Source: Mycobacterium sp. SMC-8
Lineage (GTDB): Bacteria; Actinomycetota; Actinomycetes; Mycobacteriales; Mycobacteriaceae
Assembly: GCF_025263565.1 (NCBI RefSeq)
Contig: NZ_CP079865.1
Span: forward strand, 5,456,001 to 5,520,000
DNA length: 64,000 bases
Direction: 5' to 3'
Both the position numbers and the translations under genes were made by a program. Under the pieces are notes generated by a model. That model saw only the letters and a program-made list of their open reading frames with translations, had not been told where the DNA came from and ran no database searches. Positions 33,979 through 43,173 of the stretch are shown piece after piece (position 1 is the stretch's first letter; each line of letters begins with the position of its first letter).

Positions 33979-35016
33979 ATGGGCTGGAGCGATCAGGTTG
34001 ATATCGCTGACGAGTACTTTCACCGCCACAACGACGACCCGTACTGGAGCGAGACGAGTCTGCTCGGGTTCACCGCGCCAGAGCGCAACCTTTGTGGTTT
34101 CATCTACTTCTTCTTCCGTCCCAACATAAATTTGGTGGTTGCCGGGCCTGCGCTCTGGGACCATACCGGTGAGGACGTCTACAACTGCCTGCATTACGGC
34201 TGGGACCAGCACCTCTCGATCCCCGAAAGCGCACAGATGTATGACTTTTGCCTGTCGAATACGTTGTCTTGCAGCATGCTTGATCCACAGCACGAATATA
34301 GGTTCGGCTATGACCGGCACGGAGTCACACTCGACCTGACCTGGACGGCGCTTGCTGAACCGCACTATATGAAACTCGCCAGCGACGGCCGTGAAGACAA
34401 GGGTATCGGCAATTGGGTCGCACGCGACGGCGACCACCCTGTCGGTCATTACGAACAGGCCGGCCGCTTCACCGGCACAGTGAAGATTGAGGGCGAACTC
34501 ATACATATCGACTGCGGAGCGCTACGCGATCGTGGTTGGGGTCCCCGCCACGTCGACCTGAAAGATCCGGTTCGCACCGGTTGGCCCTACGTGTTCGCCT
34601 CCGCCGACAGCGGATGGCACTTGTATCCGAGCAACCCGCTTCCCTTCGACCGGGATCCCATCCTTGGTACCACCGAGACCGTGACCACCGGCTTCTACAT
34701 CCGTAACGGAGTCAAAGCCCAGGTCATCGGGGGGACCCGCCGCACCGAGCGCGGGCGCGACGGCCGAGTGCTGACCCAGGTCATCGACTGCATCGATGAG
34801 CTCGGCCGTGAACTGCACGCCGAAGGCCAGAGCATGAACTGGTTGAAATGGCCCCACTACGGCGACATCCTCAATTGGTGGTCGATGGTCAAGTGGGTCT
34901 ACGACGGCCAGGTCGTGTACGGCGAAGACCAGGATGTCATGAACTTCCGGCAATACCGCAAACTGTGGAGGAAGCTCATCGAGAACGACCCCGAGCTTCT
35001 GCACTGCATCCCGTGA
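33979..35016 (+). CDS. DUF7064/DUF7065-type protein (lipocalin/CrtC-like), solitary copy
   Basis: The 345-residue protein shares with three others in the window the block GHYEQAGRFTGTVKIEGE and, after about 20 residues, CGALRDRGWGPR. These hydroxyneurosporene-synthase/AttH-like folds consist of two beta domains and are generally predicted to bind a lipid or terpenoid. The N-terminus (DPYWSETSLLGFTAPERNL) and the last third (HAEGQSMNWLKWPHYGDIL) match the paralogue at 57839-58885. This copy has no swivel-protein partner next to it. A TetR gene runs towards its 3' end. Confidence 0.8.
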   Translation: MGWSDQVDIADEYFHRHNDDPYWSETSLLGFTAPERNLCGFIYFFFRPNINLVVAGPALWDHTGEDVYNCLHYGWDQHLSIPESAQMYDFCLSNTLSCSMLDPQHEYRFGYDRHGVTLDLTWTALAEPHYMKLASDGREDKGIGNWVARDGDHPVGHYEQAGRFTGTVKIEGELIHIDCGALRDRGWGPRHVDLKDPVRTGWPYVFASADSGWHLYPSNPLPFDRDPILGTTETVTTGFYIRNGVKAQVIGGTRRTERGRDGRVLTQVIDCIDELGRELHAEGQSMNWLKWPHYGDILNWWSMVKWVYDGQVVYGEDQDVMNFRQYRKLWRKLIENDPELLHCIP

Positions 35017-35041
35017 GAAACTGCGGCCCCTCGCGTAGGCA

Positions 35042-35770
35042 CTATCCCTCTGCCGCCTCATCCGGCGCAGGCCTCGGCAGCTCACCCTTGAGACCCTCCA
35101 GCGCCTGCGCTGCCTGGCTCAAGGATGTTTCCAGCAAGACGATGCGGGCCCGCATGGTCGCCGACGTCAACTGCTGACGGTTGGCAGCCAGCGCCGGCAC
35201 CAGAAATTCGCGGACTCTGTGTCGGACTGCAGTCTCTGATCGGTCGTGATGCTGAATTGCGAGGTACAACTGCTCGATGATCCAAGCGATGATCTGGTCG
35301 CGCGAAACGTCGCTCCGGATATCGCCGGCCTGTCGGCCCTCCTCCACAGGAGGGCCCAGCGTCGCGACCGCCATCTCGTACGTGCCTGGACCCAGGTCGT
35401 CGGATGTTCTCAGCGAGAACAACTCCCGAATGATCGGGTCATCCGCCAGCTCCCGTACAAGGTAGACAAAGGCCGCCTCGAGTTTCGCGAAAGTGCCGAC
35501 GTACCGAGCCATGAGAGCACTGCATTCGGCGATGAACCGTCGAGACCGCGACAGCGCCACCGTCACCACCATGTCGTCGCGCTTGCCCAGATGACGAAAA
35601 GCGGTGGCTCGAGACACCCCAGCGCTCAGTGCGATCGCGTCGATCGTCACACCTTCGACGCCATCGCGTTGCAGCGTGAGATCAGCGGCCCGCACCAAGC
35701 GATCCAGGACGCTGCCCTCTCCGTCGCGCAGCCAGCCGTCGGGTATCGAGATCGGTGACGCTTCGGTCAT
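35042..35770 (-). CDS. TetR-family regulator
   Basis: The N-terminal helix-turn-helix is RLVRAADLTLQRDGVEGVTI ... SAGVSRATAFRHLGKRDDM (about residues 22-66), followed by a helical ligand domain of about 160 residues. The ATG at 35770 (MTEASPIS) is preferred to upstream in-frame codons because it has GAAGAA upstream and suits the usual length (242 residues). It is convergent with the solitary DUF7064-type gene, and its other neighbour is a ferredoxin, either of which it may control. Confidence 0.85.
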   Translation of the reverse strand: MTEASPISIPDGWLRDGEGSVLDRLVRAADLTLQRDGVEGVTIDAIALSAGVSRATAFRHLGKRDDMVVTVALSRSRRFIAECSALMARYVGTFAKLEAAFVYLVRELADDPIIRELFSLRTSDDLGPGTYEMAVATLGPPVEEGRQAGDIRSDVSRDQIIAWIIEQLYLAIQHHDRSETAVRHRVREFLVPALAANRQQLTSATMRARIVLLETSLSQAAQALEGLKGELPRPAPDEAAEG

Positions 35771-35963
35771 TTCTTCCCACCGGAGGTGCAGGTTCTTGGA
35801 TTCGTATTCGATTGTAGTGATCAGGCCCTGCACCGGGGTCACCATCGACGGAAACCGGCGGGACAATCCCATTTCTCATCGCTGCGACCACCGGGGAGAT
35901 CGGGTTCCGAAACCATCCAGGTACCGCAATACCGACGACAGCTGCCGGTTCTCAGGACTTCCC

Positions 35964-36155
35964 TCAGCGCTTGATACTCAGAGCCTCCGTGGGGCAGCCC
36001 GCGACCGCATCCTCGACGGCTTGGAGTTCATCGTCGGAGATGCCTTCCTTCAGAACGACCAGTTGTCCCTCGTCGTTCACCTCAAAGAACTCGGGTGCCA
36101 CCGACTCACAGATGCCCAGTCCGGTGCACTTCGCGAAATCGACCTTGACTTCCAT
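35964..36155 (-). CDS. 3Fe-4S-type ferredoxin
   Basis: The 63-residue protein has CTGLGICESVAPEFFEV and CPTEAL, i.e. three cysteines in the C-x5-C ... C-P arrangement of single-cluster ferredoxins that serve actinobacterial P450s. The ATG at 36155 lies nine bases after GAGAGG. It could pair with the ferredoxin reductase encoded at 29092-30345 and with either P450 in the window. A TTAAT-type repeat lies 79 bases upstream. Confidence 0.93.
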   Translation of the reverse strand: MEVKVDFAKCTGLGICESVAPEFFEVNDEGQLVVLKEGISDDELQAVEDAVAGCPTEALSIKR

Positions 36156-36233
36156 TCCATTCATCCTCTCGTATCTGACGGACACGTCTGAGCTGAGACA
36201 TCCCCGTCCGCCGCGCCGACCTTACGTTGCTTT

Positions 36234-36247
36234 TTAATTCAGTTTAA
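36234..36247. promoter_or_regulatory. TTAATTCAGTTTAA element, candidate operator
   Basis: TTAAT(T)(C)AG(T)TTAA matches 11 of 14 bases with an element at 47517-47530 upstream of an SDR gene. It lies upstream of the ferredoxin in an AT-rich patch, with the divergent SDR gene on the other side. Both halves read as an imperfect inverted repeat, as TetR-family sites do. Confidence 0.35.
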
Positions 36248-36479
36248 TATTTTTGCCTGCGGTGTCAACCCACGGCACATCATCGGCGGGATCGCCGCCG
36301 GCCATTCGACCGTGCCATCGGGTGCGCCCGCGCCTCGCGCCCAGGGCTCATGCACATGGTTGTTGCCTAATGCGGCTCGCAGTATTCTAATGAAGGTTAA
36401 AGTCGTCGCACACAGTCTTTTGCCGCATACCCGCCATGGGCCCATCCGCCCGAGCGTCACTCGGAATGAGGAGTCACGA

Positions 36480-37277
36480 ATGGACCTGGGACTACAGGGA
36501 GCACGGGTAGTCGTCACCGGCGGTGCGTCCAATATCGGACGTGGCATCGTCCATGAGTTCGCCGCCGAGGGCGCACGTGTCGTGATCGGCGATATCGACG
36601 GGCACCAGGCAGAAAAGGTTCGCGTCGAGGCTCTGGAAAGAGGTGCTGCTGCGGTCGAGCTGGCGATCGCCGACCTGACCACCCAGGAGGGGGCCGACGC
36701 CGCGATCGGATGTGCGGTCGACGCGTGGGGCGGGATCGATGTGCTGGTGAACAACGCAGGATGGAGCGTTCCGGGGTTTGTCGCGACCGACACCGACCGA
36801 GACAAGTGGCAACGCACGATCGAGATCAACCTCTACAGCGCCATCGGTGCAACCCAGGCCGCTATCGGCCCCATGAAAGAGGCCGGCGGAGGGGCCATCG
36901 TCTTCATCGCCAGCGACGCCGCCTTCGGGCAGATTCGGCAGGGTATATACGGTGCGTCCAAGGCTGCAATGGTCGCCCTCGCCAGGACCACGGCGCGGGA
37001 ACACGGGCGGCACGGAATTCGGTCCAACATCGTATGCCCCGGCCTCGTCATCCCAGATGGTCCCGACGCGGTCGGAGCGACAAGCCTGTGGGCTGTCGGC
37101 GAGGACTCGGTATTCGACCAGAAGCAGATCGATTTCATGATCAAGGGCACCCCGCTGCACAGGCTCACCACCGCCGAAGATGTCGGGCGGTCCGTCCTGT
37201 GGTTCGCTTCTCCCCGAGCGGCTCGACAAGTGACTGGTCAGATGATTTCGATCAGCGGCGGCTACACCATGCCATGA
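36480..37277 (+). CDS. Short-chain dehydrogenase/reductase
   Basis: The 265-residue protein has the cofactor motif GGASNIGRGI, the acid GDIDGHQ that favours NAD, NNAGWSVPG, and the catalytic SDAAFGQIRQGIYGASKAA, with Ser/Tyr/Lys in place. The ATG at 36480 has GAGGAG seven bases upstream. It likely oxidises a hydroxyl on a lipid or ring substrate, judged by its neighbours (ferredoxin, thiolase, acyl-CoA dehydrogenase). A TetR gene follows 96 bases later. Confidence 0.9.
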   Translation: MDLGLQGARVVVTGGASNIGRGIVHEFAAEGARVVIGDIDGHQAEKVRVEALERGAAAVELAIADLTTQEGADAAIGCAVDAWGGIDVLVNNAGWSVPGFVATDTDRDKWQRTIEINLYSAIGATQAAIGPMKEAGGGAIVFIASDAAFGQIRQGIYGASKAAMVALARTTAREHGRHGIRSNIVCPGLVIPDGPDAVGATSLWAVGEDSVFDQKQIDFMIKGTPLHRLTTAEDVGRSVLWFASPRAARQVTGQMISISGGYTMP

Positions 37278-37373
37278 GTTCTCAACCAGTCAATATTGTT
37301 GTGAAACGGAACCTTCAGAACGGTCCGTTCGATGTGTCGCCGAAATCCACACCTCACTTCCGCGCGCCGCACG

Positions 37374-38126
37374 GTGAGTAACACATCGACCGGGCGGCGG
37401 GGGCCCGGTGGAGCTGAATCCGCATTCGGAACCAATCACGACGAACAGGCTCCGAATCCCAAATACGCCCGCACGCGCAAGAAGATTCTCGATGCGGCAG
37501 CACACGTATTGAGCGTCAAGGGTTATGCGGGCACGCGCCTGTCAGATGTGGCCAAGTATGCCGAGATCCAGGCGCCGGCTATCTACTATTACTTCTCCTC
37601 GCGGGGCGATCTCGTCGAGGAGGTGATGGCGTGTGGATTGGCCGAAATGCGGATACATCTGCAGGAGGCGCTGGATGCGCTGCCCGAAGGAACATCCTCG
37701 CTGGACCGGATTCTCGCCGCGGTCGAGGCCCATCTGCGCCACGAGTTGGAGATCTCCGATTACACGACAGCCACCATCCGCAATGCCGGCCAAATACCGA
37801 TGAACCTGCGGTCCAAACAGAGCCAGGAGGAAGCCACCTACGGTGAGATCTGGCGTCGGCTGTTCGACGACGCGGTCACCGACGGGCAGCTTCGCGCCGA
37901 CCTCGACCCGCGAATCGCCCACATGCTTGTTCTCGGCGCCCTGAATTGGGCGGCCGAATGGTTTGACCCGAACCGCACTCCACTGAGCAGGGTAGTGACC
38001 CAAGCGCAGGCCCTCGTCCGCAGTGGCCTCGAATCTTCAAGCGGCGACAGCAAGCAGGCTTCCGTCCATGGTTTGAACGTTGTGGAAGGTCGCCCCGCCG
38101 TGAACGAGACATCCTCAGCGGATTGA
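37374..38126 (+). CDS. TetR-family regulator
   Basis: The helix-turn-helix is KYARTRKKILDAAAHVLSVKG ... LSDVAKYAEIQAPAIYYYFSSRGDL, a strong TetR signature (about residues 28-75). The C-terminal domain (EEATYGEIWRRLFDDAV) resembles the KstR2/FadR-type TetR_C group that responds to acyl-CoA esters. GTG at 37374 is taken as the start since it directly precedes the low-complexity N-terminal tail. It stands in front of a thiolase-acyl-CoA dehydrogenase pair and may repress it. Confidence 0.87.
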   Translation: MSNTSTGRRGPGGAESAFGTNHDEQAPNPKYARTRKKILDAAAHVLSVKGYAGTRLSDVAKYAEIQAPAIYYYFSSRGDLVEEVMACGLAEMRIHLQEALDALPEGTSSLDRILAAVEAHLRHELEISDYTTATIRNAGQIPMNLRSKQSQEEATYGEIWRRLFDDAVTDGQLRADLDPRIAHMLVLGALNWAAEWFDPNRTPLSRVVTQAQALVRSGLESSSGDSKQASVHGLNVVEGRPAVNETSSAD

Positions 38127-38141
38127 CCGCAACGACAATTG

Positions 38142-38160
38142 AACCATTTTTGAGTTCATG
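38142..38160. promoter_or_regulatory. TGAAC-N9-GTTCA inverted repeat upstream of thiolase
   Basis: TGAAC and GTTCA flank nine bases, ending 14 bases before the thiolase start. The place and symmetry fit a repressor site overlapping the promoter; the adjacent TetR gene product is the natural candidate. Confidence 0.45.
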
Positions 38161-38173
38161 TTAAATTCGGTAC

Positions 38174-39325
38174 ATGTCTGAGGCCTTCATAGTCGACGCG
38201 GTCCGCACTGCGGTCGGCAAGCGTAAGGGCGCGTTCGCCGCCGAACATCCGGCCGATATGGCCGCCCACGTGATCAAGACCGTCGTCGGTCGCCACGACG
38301 TGGACCCCGCCGCCATCGATGATGTCATTCTCGGCTGCCTGGACAACATCGGATCACAGGCGGGAGACATCGCCAGGACCGCCGCCCTTGCAGCCGGCCT
38401 TCCCGAGTCGGTGCCAGGTGTGACAATTGACCGTCAGTGCGGATCTGCCCAGCAGGCAGTGCATTTCGCCGCACAAGCTGTGATGAGTGGCACGTCGGAC
38501 CTGATCGTCGCCGGCGGTGTGCAGAAGATGAGCCAGTACCCGATCCTGTCCGCTTTCGGCGCCGGCGAGCCCTTCGGATCGATCGATCCGTGGACTGGAT
38601 GCAAGGGCTGGGAAGCCCGTTACGGAGATCAGGAGATCTCTCAGTTCCGCGGCGCCGAGATGATCGCCAACCACTGGAAGCTCAGTCGTGAGGACAACGA
38701 ACGCTTCGCACTCAGCAGTCACCAGCGTGCGTTGGCGGCGATCGCCGACGGCAGGTTCGAGCGCGAGATCACACCTTATGCCGGTCTCGCCGTGGATCAG
38801 GGTCCGCGCGCCGACACTTCGCTGGAGAAGATGGCCACGCTGCCCACCCTGACACCTGACGGGATTCTCACCGCAGCGGTCGCCAGCCAGATATCCGACG
38901 CCGCAGCAGCGCTGTTGATTGCTTCGGAGGACGCGGTCAACCGTTTCGGACTGACCCCGCGCGCCAGGATCCACCACATGTCGGTCCGGGGCGCCGATCC
39001 GGTCATGATGTTGACGGCACCCATCCCGGCCACCCAGCACGCATTAAAACGGGCCAGCATGTCGATCGAAGACATCGACGTCGTCGAGATCAACGAGGCT
39101 TTTGCTCCAGTAGTTCTCGCGTGGCTCGCCGAGTTGGGCGCCGACCCCGCCCGAGTGAATCCCAACGGCGGCGCCATCGCTTTGGGACATCCCATCGGCT
39201 GCACCGGGGCGCGGCTACTGACGTCCATGCTGCACGAGTTGGAGCGCACCGGGGGGCGCTATGGACTGCAGACCATGTGCGAGGGCGGCGGCCAGGCCAA
39301 CGTGACCATCATCGAGAGGCTATAG
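38174..39325 (+). CDS. Acetyl-CoA acetyltransferase (thiolase)
   Basis: The 383-residue enzyme has the acyl-binding cysteine in TIDRQCGSAQQAVHFAAQAV (about residue 89), VEINEAFAPVV, GGAIALGHPIGCTGAR and the C-terminal MCEGGGQANVTI. It belongs to the FadA5/FadA6-like group that cleaves 3-ketoacyl-CoA, in mycobacteria often from sterol side chains or ring remnants. It is followed after three bases by an acyl-CoA dehydrogenase, so both steps of a beta-oxidation round are encoded together. Confidence 0.94.
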   Translation: MSEAFIVDAVRTAVGKRKGAFAAEHPADMAAHVIKTVVGRHDVDPAAIDDVILGCLDNIGSQAGDIARTAALAAGLPESVPGVTIDRQCGSAQQAVHFAAQAVMSGTSDLIVAGGVQKMSQYPILSAFGAGEPFGSIDPWTGCKGWEARYGDQEISQFRGAEMIANHWKLSREDNERFALSSHQRALAAIADGRFEREITPYAGLAVDQGPRADTSLEKMATLPTLTPDGILTAAVASQISDAAAALLIASEDAVNRFGLTPRARIHHMSVRGADPVMMLTAPIPATQHALKRASMSIEDIDVVEINEAFAPVVLAWLAELGADPARVNPNGGAIALGHPIGCTGARLLTSMLHELERTGGRYGLQTMCEGGGQANVTIIERL

Positions 39326-39328
39326 TTC

Positions 39329-40492
39329 GTGATCCGTGACCTGTACGAGCCCGACCATGAGGCGTACCGCGAGACCGTGCGGGAATTCCTGGCCCGGGAA
39401 GTGATTCCCCATCATGATGACTGGGAACGTGACCATCACATCGACCGCGGCGTCTTCGCGCGTGCCGCAAAGGCCGGCATCTACGCCCTGCAGATCGGCG
39501 AGCAGTACGGCGGCGCAGGCGAGACCGACTACCGATACCGCCTGGTGGTCTGCGAGGAAGTCGCCCGCATCACCGCGCTGTCCTTCGGCCTGACCGTCAG
39601 TTTGCAGGACGACCTGGTGCTGCACTACCTGCTGGACCTGACCAATGATGAGCAGAAGCAACGCTGGCTTCCGGGTTTCGCGGCGGGAGAGCTGATCGGC
39701 GCCCTCGCCATGACGGAACCGGGGACGGGCAGCGACCTCAAGAACATGCGCACCACCGCGCAACGCGATGGCGACCGATGGATCCTCAACGGTCAGAAGA
39801 CGTTCATCTCCAGCGGTATTTCGGCCGACGTCGTGATCGTCGCTGCACGGACGGATCCCGCGGGTGGATCGAACGGTTTCAGCCTCCTCGTGGTGGAAAG
39901 TGACACACCGGGTTTCGAACGAGGACGGCAGCTGGAGAAGATTGGTCTTCCCGCCCAGGACACCGCCGAGTTGTTCTTCCACGATGCAGTCGTGCCGGCG
40001 GCCAACCTGCTCGGCGAGGAAGGTCACGGATTGCGCTACCTGATGAGCCACCTCCCCCGTGAGCGACTCGGCGTGACAGCACAAGCCATTTCCACAGCGC
40101 GGGCGATTTTCGACCTCACCGCCGAGTACTGCCGGCAGCGCACAGCATTCGGTGGTCCGCTCACCCAGAATCAGCACATTCGTTTCGAGCTCGCCGAGAT
40201 GGAAACCGAGATCGACGTTGCCCAGGCCTACGCTGACAAGTCCGTCAAGGCGTTCAACGCGGGCGAGCTCACCGACATCGACGCCGCCAAAGGCAAGTGG
40301 TACGTCAGTGAACTGCAAAAGCGCATCGTGGATCGATGCCTGCAACTGCACGGTGGGTACGGGTATATGTCGGAGTATCCCGTCGCGCGGGCATTCGTGG
40401 ACACACGCGTGCAGACAATCTACGGCGGCACCACCGAGATCATGAAGGAGATCATCGGCCGGGATATCGCCAAAGGTTCTGCCACAGCGTAG
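39329..40492 (+). CDS. Acyl-CoA dehydrogenase
   Basis: The 387-residue flavoprotein has LAMTEPGTGSDLKNMRTTA, KTFISSGISADVVIVAART, RTAFGGPLTQNQHI and CLQLHGGYGYMSEYPVARAFVDTRVQ, then YGGTTEIMKEII, the C-terminal glycine-rich FAD region. The GTG at 39329 is three bases after the thiolase stop. The pair is likely one operon regulated by the TetR immediately upstream. The exact acyl substrate is unknown. Confidence 0.93.
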   Translation: MIRDLYEPDHEAYRETVREFLAREVIPHHDDWERDHHIDRGVFARAAKAGIYALQIGEQYGGAGETDYRYRLVVCEEVARITALSFGLTVSLQDDLVLHYLLDLTNDEQKQRWLPGFAAGELIGALAMTEPGTGSDLKNMRTTAQRDGDRWILNGQKTFISSGISADVVIVAARTDPAGGSNGFSLLVVESDTPGFERGRQLEKIGLPAQDTAELFFHDAVVPAANLLGEEGHGLRYLMSHLPRERLGVTAQAISTARAIFDLTAEYCRQRTAFGGPLTQNQHIRFELAEMETEIDVAQAYADKSVKAFNAGELTDIDAAKGKWYVSELQKRIVDRCLQLHGGYGYMSEYPVARAFVDTRVQTIYGGTTEIMKEIIGRDIAKGSATA

Positions 40493-40973
40493 TTCCACTC
40501 AGACCGCATACCTCGACGCTGCAGCGAGCGCTGGTGGCCTTGATCCACGCTCCAGGTCCCGTCGGATCGCGGCGGTACGCGCAGATCGGACGATTCCGCC
40601 AGCACCTTCAACGGCTCGCGGAAGCTTCCCGACGGAAAGCGACCGAGTTCGTTCATCGGCATGCGGAATCGCGTCAGCGAGGTGCGCGTCACGAGTACGG
40701 CCAGTAGAGCAACCCCCGCGCTCTACCGCCCCTACTCGTTCAGTATTTGTGCCGAGCGATGCCAATCGAGCATCACGCCGTTGGTACGCTCGATATCGCT
40801 GCCGCGCTTTCGGCGTGCCGCCTCGCCGAGTCGAGATCGCGGCAAAGCCAGCATGCCGCCCACCAGACCAGAATGCCTCAGCTACGTCTAGAACCATGAC
40901 GTTGCCAGGCAAGTCACCAACCCAGCTGTCGCGTTGAGACACAACAGGTATCAGGATTGGTGATACCGCAAGC
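40493..40973. other. Intergenic stretch between convergent genes, no gene recognised
   Basis: About 480 bases between the acyl-CoA dehydrogenase and the aldehyde dehydrogenase. Open frames occur on both strands, including one of 147 codons on the minus strand, but their residue composition (arginine-, alanine- and glycine-rich) and lack of motifs suggest chance reading frames. It could be remains of a deleted gene. Confidence 0.45.
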
Positions 40974-42353
40974 TCAGAGCAGACGTCGCATCAACTTGAT
41001 CGCGCGATCGGTGTAGGGCGGGTACATGATGGACAGGTCCGGCTTGGCCGGCTTGGCCAGCACCGCGCGCCGGTGGCTCAGTGCCTCGAATCCCCACTTA
41101 CCGTGATAGTCCCCCATCCCGCTGGCGCCGACGCCGCCGAACGGCAGCTGCGGCACCAGGCAGTGCATCATCGCGTGGTTGATGATGGCGCCACCCGAAG
41201 GGGTCCTGTCGATGACATCCTGGCCCCGACGGGACGATCCGGTGAACACGTACAGAGCAAGCGGTTTCGGTAGTCCGTTGACGAAGTTGACTGCGACGTC
41301 AAGGGATTCGACCACCAAAATCGGCAGTATCGGACCGAAGATCTCGTTCGCCATCACGGTGTCGTTGGGCGAGGGATCGACGATGACAGTGGGTTCGATG
41401 CGAAGCTCGGCGCGGTCTGACCCACCGCCGGTGACCACTTTGCCCTCGGTCGAGCTGATCAACGACACCAGACGATCGAACTGTCGCTCGTTCACGATCG
41501 GGAGCGACGGCGCGGATGCGAACTCAGCGATGTTCGCCACGATCTTACCGATGAGCTTCTCGGCGACCGGTTTCTCGACCAGCACGTAGTCCGGTGCGAT
41601 GCAGGCCTGACCGGAATTGATCAACTTCGTCCAGGCCAGCCGCCGGGCCGCGACGTCGATATCGGCGTCGGCCGCGACGATGGCCGGGCACTTTCCACCC
41701 AGCTCCAGCGTCACCGGGGTGAGCGTCGGTGCGGCAGCCGCCATGATCTTGCGTCCGACCTCGGTGCCGCCGGTGAACAGGGCATGATCAAAGCCCTGCG
41801 CCAGCAGGTCCTGCGTCACCGGCGCGTCGCCCTCGACGACCCGCACCGCGTCGCTGTCCAGATACTCGGGCACCCACCGCGCGATCATCGCCGAGGTGGC
41901 AGGCGCCAGTTCGGACGGTTTGATCACCACAGCATTGCCCGCCGAGACCGCGGCCACCACCGGTGCCATGGCCAGGTAGAACGGGAAGTTCCACGGCCCG
42001 ATCACCAGGACCACACCGAGTGGATCGTGCTGCACCCACGCCCGGGCGGGCAGCTGAGACATCGGCAACGATGCGCGCTTACGGCGCATCCACTTCTTGA
42101 CGTTCTTTCGCGCGAAGGCCGCTTCCGCCCTGGTCGACGAGACATCGCCGAGCCAGGCCTCGAACGACGAACGTCCCAGATCGGCCGCCAGCGCCTGCGC
42201 GATCTCGGACTCCCGTTCCTCGCACATCCGCTCGATGCCGCGCAGTTGGGCCTGCCGCCACTCGAGTGTGCGGGTCCGGCCGGTGGCGAACACCCTGCGG
42301 AGATCCGCGACCAGAGCTGCGCTGTCGGTCGTCTCCGGTGCGTGAATAGTCAT
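40974..42353 (-). CDS. Aldehyde dehydrogenase
   Basis: The 459-residue enzyme shows VLVIGPWNFPFYLAMAPVVAA, LFTGGTEVGRKI, VTLELGGKCPAIVAADADI (catalytic Glu) and INSGQACIAPDYVLV (catalytic Cys). It belongs to the ALDH3-like type with a hydrophobic C-terminus. It is the last gene of a five-gene operon (SCP2, acyl-CoA ligase, P450, SDR, ALDH), so it most likely turns an aldehyde made by the P450 and SDR into the acid that the ligase activates. Confidence 0.94.
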   Translation of the reverse strand: MTIHAPETTDSAALVADLRRVFATGRTRTLEWRQAQLRGIERMCEERESEIAQALAADLGRSSFEAWLGDVSSTRAEAAFARKNVKKWMRRKRASLPMSQLPARAWVQHDPLGVVLVIGPWNFPFYLAMAPVVAAVSAGNAVVIKPSELAPATSAMIARWVPEYLDSDAVRVVEGDAPVTQDLLAQGFDHALFTGGTEVGRKIMAAAAPTLTPVTLELGGKCPAIVAADADIDVAARRLAWTKLINSGQACIAPDYVLVEKPVAEKLIGKIVANIAEFASAPSLPIVNERQFDRLVSLISSTEGKVVTGGGSDRAELRIEPTVIVDPSPNDTVMANEIFGPILPILVVESLDVAVNFVNGLPKPLALYVFTGSSRRGQDVIDRTPSGGAIINHAMMHCLVPQLPFGGVGASGMGDYHGKWGFEALSHRRAVLAKPAKPDLSIMYPPYTDRAIKLMRRLL

Positions 42354-42374
42354 GACAATCCTCTGTTTCGATGC

Positions 42375-43166
42375 CTAGATCTCGGGTGGAGCCACTACAC
42401 CGGTGGCGACCGCGCCGGAGATGCCGCCATCCACCGCGATCGCCTGGCCGTTGATCCACTTCGCCTCGTCCGACGCGAGGAATACGACCACACTGGCGAT
42501 GTCATCGGGATCCGCATGCCGGCCCAGCAGATCCTTCAAGCCGTCGAGGGTGTCCTTGCCCATCGTGTCCTCGAAGTCGACGAGGATCGGCGTCTGCACC
42601 GGACCGGGGAGCACAGCGTTGATCCGTAAGCCCATCTGGCCCAGTCCCAGCCCCATCGACAGGGTGTAGACGGTGCTGACCTCCTTGGAGAAGTTGTAGG
42701 CGTTGCCCTGCTGCGGATGGGCCTTGAACCAGGCCGCGCCCTCTTCGAAGGTATCGGTGGCCAGCAGGTCGCGGATCTCGTCCAGCCGCAGCGGCCAGCC
42801 GAACCCTGCGGTCGACGACACGATGACCACCGAGCCACCTGGCCGCAACTTCTCGAAGAACGACTCGGTCAAGTGGCGAACGGCGAGGCTGTTGACGGCG
42901 AACACCAACTCGGCGGGCGCGGTGCCGGGTATGCCCGCGACGTTCAGCAGACCGTCATACTCGCCGTCGAGTTGTTCCACCGCGGCGTCGATGCTCTGCG
43001 GGTTGGCGAGGTCGACCTGGACATGCCGGGTCACCGCAGCGCTGGGGGTGTTGCGGTCCAGGGAATGCACCTCTGCTCCTGCTGCCAGAAGTTGTTGCGC
43101 CACCGCATGTCCGATGCCGGACGCGGCACCAGTGACCACGAAGCGCTTGCCAGCGAATTCAGTCAT
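42375..43166 (-). CDS. Short-chain dehydrogenase, 3-alpha-hydroxysteroid-dehydrogenase-like
   Basis: The 263-residue protein begins FAGKRFVVTGAASGIGHAVAQQL and has the short-spaced DGLLNVAGIPG and catalytic SSTAGF ... YNFSKEVSTVYTLSMG (Ser, Tyr, Lys) of the 3-alpha-HSD/coniferyl-alcohol dehydrogenase group, including the inserted segment between strand 5 and the Tyr. It probably oxidises an alcohol produced by the P450 immediately upstream. It lies seven bases after the P450 stop. Confidence 0.91.
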   Translation of the reverse strand: MTEFAGKRFVVTGAASGIGHAVAQQLLAAGAEVHSLDRNTPSAAVTRHVQVDLANPQSIDAAVEQLDGEYDGLLNVAGIPGTAPAELVFAVNSLAVRHLTESFFEKLRPGGSVVIVSSTAGFGWPLRLDEIRDLLATDTFEEGAAWFKAHPQQGNAYNFSKEVSTVYTLSMGLGLGQMGLRINAVLPGPVQTPILVDFEDTMGKDTLDGLKDLLGRHADPDDIASVVVFLASDEAKWINGQAIAVDGGISGAVATGVVAPPEI

Positions 43167-43173
43167 GGTTCTC

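Noticed and set aside
40499-40942. 147-codon minus-strand frame as a gene
   Set aside because: It has no ribosome site, no recognisable motif and biased composition, and overlapping frames are equally open.
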